In this document: piece after piece, positions 10,680 through 18,406 of the stretch
Position numbering within the stretch: the stretch's first letter is position 1
Layout of the letters: each line of letters starts with the position of its first letter
Origin: a virus
DNA: 20,080 bases
IMG/VR virus record: IMGVR_UViG_3300031772_000373
Location: 1 to 20,080 of that record
Reading direction: 5' to 3' (one strand)
Made by a program: the position numbers and the translations under genes
The notes under the pieces: generated by a model
Databases searched by the model: none
Told to the model about the DNA's origin: nothing
Seen by the model: the letters and a program-made list of their open reading frames with translations, nothing else

Positions 10680-13600
10680 ATGAAGAACAGAGATTTTGTT
10701 CAGCTACATAATCATACGGAACATTCACTTCTAGACGGCGCGATAAAACTGGAGCGGCTCTGCAAGGGGGCCCAAGAAAGCGGTTACAAGGCTCTGGCAA
10801 TCACCGATCATGGCAACATGGACGGGGCCGTAAGATTTTCAAATCTGTGCGCTGAGAACGGGCTCCAGGGAATCTACGGGGTTGAACTCTATCTCCTGGA
10901 AAATTGGGAACCGGAGTTCAAAGATTACCAAAAGAATTTACATCTAACCATACACGCTAAAAACGCTGAAGGATTCCAAGCCCTGATGAAGGGGCTCTCG
11001 TATGCGAACCTTGAAGGCGTCCGGAAAGCCGGATATGCAGCACGCCCTTTCCTCCCCCTGGAATACCCCCTGGAAGCTCCAGGATGGCGTAGGAACGTTG
11101 TAATCTCTACGGGCTGCGTAGGGAGTCCATTTTGGAACACTGAGGGCGGTATAGGGCTTCTGGAGCGTTATTCGGAAGTCTATGGGGAAGACCTATACGC
11201 GGAAACGATGCCCCTGGACGATATCGAGCGTCAAAAGACCGTCAACAAATGTGCTTTGGAAATGTCCCGGAGGCTGGGGATTAAACCTATAGTTACTTGT
11301 GACGCCCATTACTTACGGGCCGAAGATTACCAAACTCATGAAGTCCTTCTAGCCGTGAGTCAGCATGGCGTATCATGGGATGATCCGAAGCGTTGGAAAT
11401 TTGATTCCAAGAAAAATTACCTTCAAGACGCAAACGAAGTTTATCATTCTCTTAGACGTATGCACGTCGATTCTGAAACGGCGAAACGATGCATTCTGAA
11501 TACCAGAGAAATAGCGGAGAAATGTACATTCAAGTTGGAAAGAATTCCCGTTGAATTGCCCCGCGTATTTTCGTGGGATGAAAAAAAATATCTCGTAAAG
11601 AAATGCATGGCTGAAATGAGTCGGCGGGGCTTCGACAAGAACAATACATATAATCGGCGTCTTGAATATGAGCTTGACGTAATTATCAATAGTGGATTCA
11701 CTCGATATATTTTGCTTGTCGCGGATGTAGTTTCATTTGCAAAAGAGGCCGGAATTCTAGTCGGGCCCGGACGCGGATCGGTGGGGGGTTCCCTTGTCGC
11801 TTACCTTATGCATATCACCGAAGTTGATCCAATAAAATACGGGCTCGTCTTCGAGCGGTTCCTGGCGGCGGGTCGAGTCGATCTTCCAGATATTGATTTG
11901 GATTTCGAGGACCGTAAACGCTACATGATTGAAAATTATCTCCGCGAGAAATACGGAGAGTGGCACGTCGCGCACGTTGCCACGTTCGGGACCATGCGCG
12001 GGAGGCAAGCGGTCCAGGATGTATCCAGGGTATTCGGAGTCCCTCGCCCCGAAGTCATGCAAATGACGAAATGCATACTATTTCGTCCGGACAATGACGC
12101 GAGAGCGGAAAGCTCGATATCGGATAGCGTAAAGATTTTCAAAGAAGCTAAAGAATTCAAGCATCGGCATCCGAACGTTATCAAGCACGCGATAAAGTTA
12201 GAGGGGCAAGTCCGCTCCGCTGGCGTCCATGCGGCGGGCCTTGTTGTAAGCAAACGGGATTTGCGCAAACATGGCAATTGCTATTTAATCAATCGCAAGG
12301 GGAAAATAACCGTCAATTGGGATAAGAGGGATTTAGAATTCCAGGGGCTCATGAAACTTGACGTGCTAGGATTATCAACGCTGTCCGTTATGAGCGCGGC
12401 GAAGGATTTGATATTCGAGAGGCACGGGAAGACGATAGACTTTTATCAATTATCACTTGACGATCCAAAAGTATACAAAGAGATAGCAGAAGGAAGTACA
12501 GTTTGTGGATTCCAAATCGGATCGAAGGGGTTGCAACAGTATTGTGCCGAATTAAAGGTTGATGAGTTCTCGATCCTTGCCGATGCTATCGCTCTCTGGC
12601 GTCCAGGATGTCTACAGGCCGGGATAACCAAGAAATATTCGGAGTGCCGGAATAAACGTGAGAGGCCGAAGTATTATAACTCTGTGCATAAGCAAATCAC
12701 GGGCGGCACGCAAGGCCAGATAATTTACCAAGAACAAGTTATGTTTCTGCTTTCTTTTATGGCGGGATTCCCATGGGAAGAGGCTGATAAGGTCCGTAAA
12801 ATTATAGGTAAGAAGGAAGGCTTCGAGGCATGGGGAGAGTACAAAGAAAAATTCGTCAAGGGATGCGTCAAGAAAAAGATGCTGGAAGAAGAAGAGGCGG
12901 AAGAGTTCTTTGATAATCTTCGCTTCTTCTCGCAGTATGCTTTCAACCTTAGCCACAGTATCGAATACGCCATGCTTGCGTATTTGACTATGTGGCTTAA
13001 AGTTTATTATCCAACAGAATTTATTTGTGCATATCTCGATTGCGGAAACGTTGACAACAAAGAATCCGCGAGTGAGGAAGAAAAGATTGATATCGTCCTG
13101 AAGGAAGGGAAGCGTTTGGGTATCGACGTTAAACTTCCCGATATAAATAAATCGCTTCCGGGATGGAAGATTATCAAAGATAAAAAGCTCTTGGCTGGAT
13201 TGGCTCAAGTGGCGAATTGCGGGCCCAAGGCGCAAGAGACGATCCTGGAAGCACGCGCAAAGATGGGCGGGCCCTTCCAGAATCTTCAACACTTCATTGA
13301 TAATATTGACCGTAGACGTTGCAATAAAAGAGTCGTCGAGATGCTCATAAAGGCCGGGGCTTTCGATAACATTCTATCCGAAGACGATTCAAAACTCTGG
13401 AAGATTCACTTTGAAGAACTGTATGCACAGATTGGGACGAAAAATAAACTCTCCGAAACCCTGGAGGGTATGAAGAAAAATCTTGAGCATGATTGGAAGT
13501 TGAATGAGGATAAAGTTTTTCAATATCAAACCGACGCTCTTAATTTCAATGCGTATAGCAATATTATGGGCCCCTATAGAAAGCTGGCGCAAGTAATCCG

Positions 13601-14546
13601 GGATCATCTGCATATCCATAATGTAGGATTGATAAAGAAAGAATTGGGCGAAATGTCCCGGCTTTATATTGCTCAGGCTATGTCATTGAAATTCTCGTAT
13701 CAGGAGAAGGCCAAAAAAGCCAGCGAATCTCTTGGGGGAGTGTTTGGTAATCTTGACGATGGGACGGGATTTGTTTCTGCCGTCTATCCTCACGATTTAT
13801 ATACCAAGAGACAAAAGACGATAGAGAGATTGAGGGGCGAAGCGGCGGTATTCAGACTTACTAAACCAGAGAGATTCAGGGGAGCGTCAATTAATAAGTG
13901 CCTTGTCGAGGATGTAGTCACGCTTGATAGTATCTCCAGGGGGAAACCCGGTTTCCTGAAACTCGATATGTTGGGGGAAGTCCCTAAAGATTTTCCCGTG
14001 AAAGAATATCGGGAGGCCGTGCATAGTTGTAAACAATGTCCCCTGTATAAGGGTTGCCGGAAACCCGTTCCCGCCACGATTGGTAATAATAATATCCTCA
14101 TATTGGGGGAGGCTCCTGGCGGGGAAGAGGACGATGCCAACGAAGGATTTATCGGGAAGAGTGGTCAATTGCTATTCAGAGAATTAAAGAGGGCCGGGAT
14201 TGATCGGGAAGATTGTATCATTGGTAATTGCGTATGTTGCCGTCCTCCCGGGAATAAACTCAAGACTCCGGAACCGATCAAACGTTGTCCCTGGATTACC
14301 ATTCTGATTGAGACTTTGAAACCGAAATTCATCTTGTCATGCGGTAATAGCCCGTTATATCTAGTGAAGGGTTTGACTAAGGGGATTACAGCATTGAGTG
14401 GGAAAACGGAATTCATCCCTCGATTTGAAGCATGGACAACTTTTTCAATTCATCCGGCTTCCGTTCTCTATGACGTTCGAGAAATGAAAACTTTAAGACT
14501 TGCGGTTAGAGAATTTGCAACAGTAATTACAAATCTTTCTAGATAA
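10680..14546 (+). CDS. DnaE-type DNA polymerase fused to a uracil-DNA glycosylase
   Basis: A 1288-residue C-family replicative polymerase. The N-terminal PHP domain (to about 290) has all nine expected metal ligands: H10, H12, D19, H44, E69, H88, C146, D208, H210. That predicts proofreading exonuclease activity within this chain. The palm carries GPGRGSVGGSLVAY, PDIDLDF with D404 and D406, and the third aspartate D561 in KLDVLGL. A helix-hairpin-helix region (GLAQVANCGP to LIKAGAFD) follows, then a degenerate OB-like stretch. From about residue 1110, a family-4-type UDG domain has four iron-sulfur cysteines C1117, C1120, C1187, C1203, motif GEAPG at 1143-1147 and HPAS at 1258-1261. SPO1-type polymerases carry a related UDG-like domain at the N terminus; here it is C-terminal. 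E. coli DnaE has 1160 residues and no such domain. Confidence 0.95.
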   Translation: MKNRDFVQLHNHTEHSLLDGAIKLERLCKGAQESGYKALAITDHGNMDGAVRFSNLCAENGLQGIYGVELYLLENWEPEFKDYQKNLHLTIHAKNAEGFQALMKGLSYANLEGVRKAGYAARPFLPLEYPLEAPGWRRNVVISTGCVGSPFWNTEGGIGLLERYSEVYGEDLYAETMPLDDIERQKTVNKCALEMSRRLGIKPIVTCDAHYLRAEDYQTHEVLLAVSQHGVSWDDPKRWKFDSKKNYLQDANEVYHSLRRMHVDSETAKRCILNTREIAEKCTFKLERIPVELPRVFSWDEKKYLVKKCMAEMSRRGFDKNNTYNRRLEYELDVIINSGFTRYILLVADVVSFAKEAGILVGPGRGSVGGSLVAYLMHITEVDPIKYGLVFERFLAAGRVDLPDIDLDFEDRKRYMIENYLREKYGEWHVAHVATFGTMRGRQAVQDVSRVFGVPRPEVMQMTKCILFRPDNDARAESSISDSVKIFKEAKEFKHRHPNVIKHAIKLEGQVRSAGVHAAGLVVSKRDLRKHGNCYLINRKGKITVNWDKRDLEFQGLMKLDVLGLSTLSVMSAAKDLIFERHGKTIDFYQLSLDDPKVYKEIAEGSTVCGFQIGSKGLQQYCAELKVDEFSILADAIALWRPGCLQAGITKKYSECRNKRERPKYYNSVHKQITGGTQGQIIYQEQVMFLLSFMAGFPWEEADKVRKIIGKKEGFEAWGEYKEKFVKGCVKKKMLEEEEAEEFFDNLRFFSQYAFNLSHSIEYAMLAYLTMWLKVYYPTEFICAYLDCGNVDNKESASEEEKIDIVLKEGKRLGIDVKLPDINKSLPGWKIIKDKKLLAGLAQVANCGPKAQETILEARAKMGGPFQNLQHFIDNIDRRRCNKRVVEMLIKAGAFDNILSEDDSKLWKIHFEELYAQIGTKNKLSETLEGMKKNLEHDWKLNEDKVFQYQTDALNFNAYSNIMGPYRKLAQVIRDHLHIHNVGLIKKELGEMSRLYIAQAMSLKFSYQEKAKKASESLGGVFGNLDDGTGFVSAVYPHDLYTKRQKTIERLRGEAAVFRLTKPERFRGASINKCLVEDVVTLDSISRGKPGFLKLDMLGEVPKDFPVKEYREAVHSCKQCPLYKGCRKPVPATIGNNNILILGEAPGGEEDDANEGFIGKSGQLLFRELKRAGIDREDCIIGNCVCCRPPGNKLKTPEPIKRCPWITILIETLKPKFILSCGNSPLYLVKGLTKGITALSGKTEFIPRFEAWTTFSIHPASVLYDVREMKTLRLAVREFATVITNLSR

Positions 14547-14557
14547 CGAAATTATTT

Positions 14558-14694
14558 GGGGGCTGTGGGAATGAGACGCGGGTCGGTAGCATCGGAAGAG
14601 TATATCACTTTCTCCGATATTTATGAGGGGGATGAACTCCCCCGTCTTCGTGCCCCGTTCTCCAGGATCAAATCCCCCACAGCCCCCCTTTTTT
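14558..14694 (+). ncRNA. Structured RNA element closed by a 12-bp stem
   Basis: GGGGGCTGTGGG (14558-14569) pairs perfectly with CCCACAGCCCCC (14676-14687), and T6 follows at 14689-14694. Within the 106-base interior are ATCGGA/TCCGAT (14591-14596 with 14613-14618) and GGGGGA/TCCCCC (14627-14632 with 14638-14643). This is the geometry of a small RNA with its own intrinsic terminator, or of a large terminator after the polymerase gene. It also contains a 41-codon frame, listed separately. It lacks the cloverleaf of a tRNA, and I do not recognise a known RNA family. Confidence 0.5.
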
Positions 14695-14696
14695 AA
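14571..14696 (+). CDS. Possible 41-residue protein inside the structured element
   Basis: The frame starts MRRGSVASEE, includes YITFSDIYEG and ELPRLRAPFS, and reads like ordinary protein with no low-complexity bias. Its start has only GTGGGA just upstream, part of the 5' arm of the long stem, so translation would be hindered while the stem is closed. Its stop codon lies five bases before the next ATG, whose own ribosome site is absent, so translational coupling is plausible. The last codons are the terminator-like T-run. No family recognised. Confidence 0.35.
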   Translation: MRRGSVASEEYITFSDIYEGDELPRLRAPFSRIKSPTAPLF

Positions 14697-14701
14697 TAGA
14701 T

Positions 14702-14893
14702 ATGAGTACGTTGTGGCCTATGGCGCGTCTATGCATATGCGGTCACTACAGGAAATCTCACGTCCATTATATTCCGGCGAAGATAAAAAAGTTTATTAAT
14801 ATTCGTGGAGCAGATTCTCCCGGCCCGTGTAGAAAGTGCAGATGTAGAAATTTTAGGGATGCACAGAAAATTATTAAGGAGAAGACGGCATGA
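14702..14893 (+). CDS. Small CxCGH-type zinc-finger protein
   Basis: A 63-residue protein with the pattern C11-x-C13-G-H15 ... H20, then C43-x2-C46-x-C48 and a following RNF. This Cys/His order (CxCGH, a second His, then CxxCxC) recurs in short phage proteins and suggests a two-zinc or single-zinc fold. The ATG at 14702 lacks a clear ribosome site, so expression may depend on coupling to the frame at 14571. Its stop codon overlaps the next ATG by four bases (ATGA). Role unknown; nucleic-acid binding inferred. Confidence 0.65.
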   Translation: MSTLWPMARLCICGHYRKSHVHYIPAKIKKFINIRGADSPGPCRKCRCRNFRDAQKIIKEKTA

Positions 14894-15351
14894 AGATGAA
14901 TTTTGTTGTAAAGATTGACAAGGATCGAATTTATAAATTTGATCTGGAAGAGGAACTGAAAATAGAGCGTGATGATCTGGATAGCCAATTAGGGGAACAA
15001 CCAAGTAAATTCGCGTGGTTTGCCTCTATGTGCGCGATGGCGCACGCGAAGGCAGAGAAGGCCGAATATCGGCTGAAGCAATATGAAGCGGAAATAGATT
15101 TGAAAATCCGCGAGAGCAAGGGAGATGCAAAACTGACGGAAGCCGCGATTAAGGCAAAGGTGATGAATGATTCTGAGCGATTGGCTTTGGTAAATAGATT
15201 GATTGCGGCGAAGGAGCAGTATGAAATAGTACAGGCGGCTAGAGATGCATTCGATCAACGGAAGGATTGTCTGATAAGCATCGGTGCTAATCGGAGGGCA
15301 GAGCATGACGTAGAATGTTTCCTGAAGGAAAAGAAAAAGAATCGTGATTGA
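14890..15351 (+). CDS. UvsY-like recombination mediator (tentative)
   Basis: A 153-residue, mostly helical protein. The order of elements (an acidic LEEELKIERD start, a W-containing helix with AMAHAKAEKAEYRLKQYE, a Lys/Glu helix, then AAIKAKVMNDSERLALV and a closing helix) parallels T4 UvsY, which loads UvsX onto gp32-coated single-stranded DNA. No enzymatic motif is present, as expected for UvsY. The strongest argument is position: it is followed directly by the gp32-like SSB and the RecA/UvsX gene. It overlaps the zinc-finger gene by four bases (ATGA). An unrelated coiled-coil protein would look much the same, so the call is moderate. Confidence 0.5.
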   Translation: MKMNFVVKIDKDRIYKFDLEEELKIERDDLDSQLGEQPSKFAWFASMCAMAHAKAEKAEYRLKQYEAEIDLKIRESKGDAKLTEAAIKAKVMNDSERLALVNRLIAAKEQYEIVQAARDAFDQRKDCLISIGANRRAEHDVECFLKEKKKNRD

Positions 15352-15365
15352 TAAAGGAGAAAAGC

Positions 15366-16799
15366 ATGGCCGTCAATGTAGCGAAAATGCGGAAGAAGTT
15401 GCATCGGTGGAATAAAGACAAGGAAAGGAGGCAGAGCGGAGGAAGATTCTGGCGTCCAGAGGACGGGGAGAACAGGATTCGGATTCTTCCCCCGAAGCGT
15501 GGGGATGAATTCTGTTTAGAGTATATGCGGCATTTCGGAATCCTGAAGCGCCCCGTTCCGTGTCCCCAGTCCATCGGAAAGCGTTGTCCTGCCCATGAGG
15601 TTACGGCGAAGTTATTCAAGTCCCGCCGTAGTGGTGATATTGAGTTGGCGAAGCGCCTTGCGGGGAAGAGGACGTTCGTTACCAATATCATAGATCGAAA
15701 TGGCGATCCGAATATCCCTCTAGTTTGGGAATTCGGTCCTCAGATTTACGAGCAGTTGCTTTCCTATTTTGCTGATGATGAGTGGGGCGATATCACCGAT
15801 GGGGAAAAAGGATATGATGTAAAGATAGAGAAAAGTGGAGAAGGGCTTGATACGTCTTATCAAGTCAAAGTTGCTAAGAATCCGTCTAAGTTGAAAAACT
15901 GGAGGAAACTTATGTCGAAAGCGCAAGACATCGAGGAATTTGTGGAGTATCCTTCGGCGCATGAAATGGAAACCATGCTTGAAGGGGATTACGAAGAGGC
16001 GAAGGAAGAGGACGCCGACGAAGAGGAGGAGGACGAAGAGGGGGAAGAGGAGGAGAAGAAGGTTAAGAAGGGAAAGAAGTCCAAGTCTTCCAAGAAATCC
16101 AAAAAGGATGATGACGACGAAGAGGAAGAGGATGAGGAGGAAGACGAAGAGGAAGAGGAAGAAGACGACGACGAAGACGCGGAAGAGGAAAAGCCCTCCA
16201 AGAAAAAGAAGAAGTCCAAAAAGTCAAAGGCCAAGGATGAGGATGATGAGGAGGAAGAGGACGACGACGAAGAGGAAGATGATGAGGATGATGAGGAAGA
16301 CGACGATGAAGACGAAAAGCCCGCAAAGAAATCCAAAAAGTCTAAGTCCAAGGGAAAGAAGTCTGATGAAGACGATGACGACGATGAGGAAGATGATGAA
16401 GACGATGAGGAGGACGATGAAGACGATGATGACGATGATGAAGAGGACGATGAAAAGCCTGTAAAGAAATCTAAGAAGTCCAAGAAATCCAAGCCTAAGT
16501 CTAAGTCCGATGATGAGGACGAAGAGGAGGATGAGGACGACGAAGAGGAGGATGAGGACGACGAAGAGGAAGAGGAGGAGAAGCCGAAGAAGAAGTCCAA
16601 GAAATCCAAGTCCAAGTCCAAGGACGACGAAGAGGACGACGACGAAGAGGAGGATGAGGACGACGACGAAGACGACGAAGAGGAAGACGACGATGACGAA
16701 GAGGAAGACGACGACGAGAAACCTAAGAAGAAGGATAAGAAGGGGAAGAAGTTCGATGTAAACGATGCGCTTGATAAGATAAGGAAGGGAAAGAAGTAA
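15366..16799 (+). CDS. gp32-like ssDNA-binding protein with giant charge-block tail
   Basis: A 477-residue protein. The ATG at 15366 follows AAAGGAG; an in-frame TTG at 15348 was rejected. The N-terminal core (1-208) has a gp32-like order: basic LAST-like start (KKLHRWNKDK), a strand ENRIRILPPK, and a metal site H56, C66, C74, H77, comparable to H64, C77, C87, C90 in T4 gp32. It likely binds single-stranded DNA cooperatively. From residue 209 onward more than half of the protein is tail: six Asp/Glu runs, each followed by a Lys block (consensus KPxKKSKKSKSK), ending in a basic stretch (KIRKGKK). In T4 the acidic C-terminal tail, about 50 residues, binds replication proteins. This one is several times longer and alternates sign, so a condensate-forming or partner-recruiting disordered region is plausible. 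Confidence 0.82.
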   Translation: MAVNVAKMRKKLHRWNKDKERRQSGGRFWRPEDGENRIRILPPKRGDEFCLEYMRHFGILKRPVPCPQSIGKRCPAHEVTAKLFKSRRSGDIELAKRLAGKRTFVTNIIDRNGDPNIPLVWEFGPQIYEQLLSYFADDEWGDITDGEKGYDVKIEKSGEGLDTSYQVKVAKNPSKLKNWRKLMSKAQDIEEFVEYPSAHEMETMLEGDYEEAKEEDADEEEEDEEGEEEEKKVKKGKKSKSSKKSKKDDDDEEEEDEEEDEEEEEEDDDEDAEEEKPSKKKKKSKKSKAKDEDDEEEEDDDEEEDDEDDEEDDDEDEKPAKKSKKSKSKGKKSDEDDDDDEEDDEDDEEDDEDDDDDDEEDDEKPVKKSKKSKKSKPKSKSDDEDEEEDEDDEEEDEDDEEEEEEKPKKKSKKSKSKSKDDEEDDDEEEDEDDDEDDEEEDDDDEEEDDDEKPKKKDKKGKKFDVNDALDKIRKGKK

Positions 16800-16831
16800 C
16801 CGGGGTTGATAACTATAGGAGCCGTTCCCCA

Positions 16832-17791
16832 ATGGCTAAGAAAAAGGTATTCCTGGCGGAAGCCGTTCGATTGTTGATCCGCAAACTGGGCCAGCCACCT
16901 AAGATCGAATGGAAGAGGACGGGAATTCATGCCTTTGATCTGGCCTTGGGGAACGGAATTCCTATAGGCAGAATACTGGAAATCTACGGGGATGAGAGTA
17001 CGGGGAAAAGTCTTTTGGGATGGGAGATAGCGAAGGCATTCCAGAAGATAGGGGCTGTTGTAGTTATATTCGATACTGAAGCAACAGCCCCTAAAAAGTT
17101 TATGCACAGAGTCGGGCTTAATGTCGATCAAGTAATTTATAGAAAGCCTGAAACCATAGAGGAATTGGAAAAAGAATTCTTTATCATTCTTGACGCTCTA
17201 AAGAAGATTGATAAGGATATCATGGTTTTATTCCTCCATGATTCCGTTGCCGCTACTTCATCAGAAGGTGAATGGACATACGATGCCAAACTCAAGAGGA
17301 AGATGCCGAAAGAGACTGAAATGGGCGCGAGGGCGCGGGCCATGTCCCGGCTCATGCGCCATATTGCCCGTGATGTATCAAAGAGTAGGGCTACTTATAT
17401 CGCCATTAATCAAGTACGGGATAAGATCGGAGTTATGTTTGGAGAGAAAACCACTACTCCCGGAGGGCGGGCTCTAAAATTCCATGCATCAGTTAGAATT
17501 TCTCTTGGAAGGGGAGGCCGGATAGACGCTCCCGGCGGCGTTCCTGTCGGCGTCATATGTAATATGTTTGTGAAGAAAAATAAATGTGCGGAGCCATTCA
17601 GAAAGGCTCCTTTAAAGATACTTTGGAAGCAAGGCTTTGATAGATTTGGGGGCCTTGCCGAATTTCTGGAATCTCAGGGGAAGATTGAAAAAGTTAAGAA
17701 TCGGTATAAGTATCGTAACATGAGATTCAGAGCGAAGAATATCGAGAGGGTTGTCCGCAAGCACCGTGAATTGATAAAGGCTATATACTAG
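16832..17791 (+). CDS. RecA/UvsX-family recombinase
   Basis: A 319-residue strand-exchange ATPase, slightly shorter than E. coli RecA. Walker A is GDESTGKS at 53-60, the catalytic Glu is E83 in IFDTEATA, and the Walker B region reads IMVLFLHDS with D137. The L2-side sequence includes INQVRDKIGVMFG, followed by TTPGGRALKFHASVRI, both typical of RecA proteins. The C terminus is strongly basic (KNIERVVRKH) and lacks the acidic tail of bacterial RecA. A GGAG precedes the ATG by about 10 bases. With the UvsY-like and SSB genes directly upstream, it should form filaments on phage single-stranded DNA to start recombination-dependent replication and repair. Confidence 0.93.
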   Translation: MAKKKVFLAEAVRLLIRKLGQPPKIEWKRTGIHAFDLALGNGIPIGRILEIYGDESTGKSLLGWEIAKAFQKIGAVVVIFDTEATAPKKFMHRVGLNVDQVIYRKPETIEELEKEFFIILDALKKIDKDIMVLFLHDSVAATSSEGEWTYDAKLKRKMPKETEMGARARAMSRLMRHIARDVSKSRATYIAINQVRDKIGVMFGEKTTTPGGRALKFHASVRISLGRGGRIDAPGGVPVGVICNMFVKKNKCAEPFRKAPLKILWKQGFDRFGGLAEFLESQGKIEKVKNRYKYRNMRFRAKNIERVVRKHRELIKAIY

Positions 17792-17799
17792 GGGGATTT

Positions 17800-18099
17800 A
17801 TGATTATTGAAATAAGAGGCTTGCAGATACAGGAGAAAAAGGAATATTATTATACGCTGGGGGCCAAACCTTCCTTACAGGATTATGAAGTTAATGAGCC
17901 TATTGCAATAACGTTCATAGACAACGAATTTGCGGGATGTAGATTTAATTTTACGGGGATGTTTAATCTCCGTCAGTGGGCGATATTAGCTAAGACATAC
18001 GAATTGATAATGAAGCACGTCCAGGAACATAATCATATAAAGGCTCATAGGAGTGAGAGGACGGAGATAGAAGATGGAAGAAAAGAAGCCGAATCATAG
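17800..18099 (+). CDS. Hypothetical protein, 99 residues
   Basis: The ATG at 17800 follows TAGGGGGATTT. The N-terminal two thirds are beta-rich (IIEIRGLQIQ, YYYTLGAKPS, ITFIDNEFAG, GMFNLRQWA). A closing helix (AKTYELIMKHVQ) leads to a charged tail with His and Arg. No metal or ATP motif. It ends 26 bases into the next gene, so the two share mRNA and probably translation. Lying between the recombinase and the SbcD-like nuclease, it may be a recombination accessory; that is position only. Confidence 0.7.
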   Translation: MIIEIRGLQIQEKKEYYYTLGAKPSLQDYEVNEPIAITFIDNEFAGCRFNFTGMFNLRQWAILAKTYELIMKHVQEHNHIKAHRSERTEIEDGRKEAES

Positions 18100-18400
18100 A
18101 AGTCTCGTCGCTCTCGCGGGAGCGGCGGCGGCTCTAGGGATGCCGATGCCAGATATTATCAATGCCGAAAAGTCTGGCGAGGCCGCGCATTGTCCACGGT
18201 GTAAGGCGAGACAGCCCGCTAAATGGCCTTATGCATATTGTCCGGATCAAATAGTAGTGAATTGTTATAAGTGTAAGATGGCTTTTAGCGATTCCAAAGA
18301 ACGTATGCAGATATTTATTAATGAATTTGGTAGCAAACTTCTATGCCCATCCTGTAGAGACGAAAAGAGCGCCGAAGGAATAGCCGATAGAAGGCCATGA
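18074..18400 (+). CDS. Zinc-ribbon protein
   Basis: A 108-residue protein with an Ala-rich N-terminal helix (LVALAGAAAALG). Cysteine pairs appear in CPRC, in CYKC following YCPDQIVVN, and in CPSC near residues 91-94. The first two pairs could form one zinc ribbon and the last pair a second site or a dimer interface. GAGG/GGAG ribosome sites lie in the end of the preceding gene. It is one of an unusual number of Cys-pair mini-proteins in this window. Nucleic-acid binding is inferred. Confidence 0.7.
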   Translation: MEEKKPNHRSLVALAGAAAALGMPMPDIINAEKSGEAAHCPRCKARQPAKWPYAYCPDQIVVNCYKCKMAFSDSKERMQIFINEFGSKLLCPSCRDEKSAEGIADRRP

Positions 18401-18406
18401 TTTGTT

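Noticed and set aside
14558-14694. tRNA or tmRNA interpretation of the structured element
   Set aside because: The closing stem is 12 bp rather than 7, there is no T-arm of the right size, no anticodon arm and no tmRNA pseudoknot pattern that I can see.
15940-16464. Arg/Lys/Thr-rich + strand frames within the SSB tail
   Set aside because: Out-of-frame reading of GAG/GAC repeats. The SSB frame has the start, ribosome site and conserved N-terminal core.
16805-16825. Phage T7-like promoter upstream of the recombinase (AACTATAGGAG)
   Set aside because: Only the final part matches by chance; the upstream recognition half is absent, and no single-subunit RNA polymerase gene is seen.
15989-17131. 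380-residue poly-Ser minus-strand frame and 202-residue poly-Leu/Val frame
   Set aside because: Both are mirror images of the Asp/Glu/Lys codon tract of the SSB tail and extend into the recombinase gene; they are artefacts of repetitive codons.
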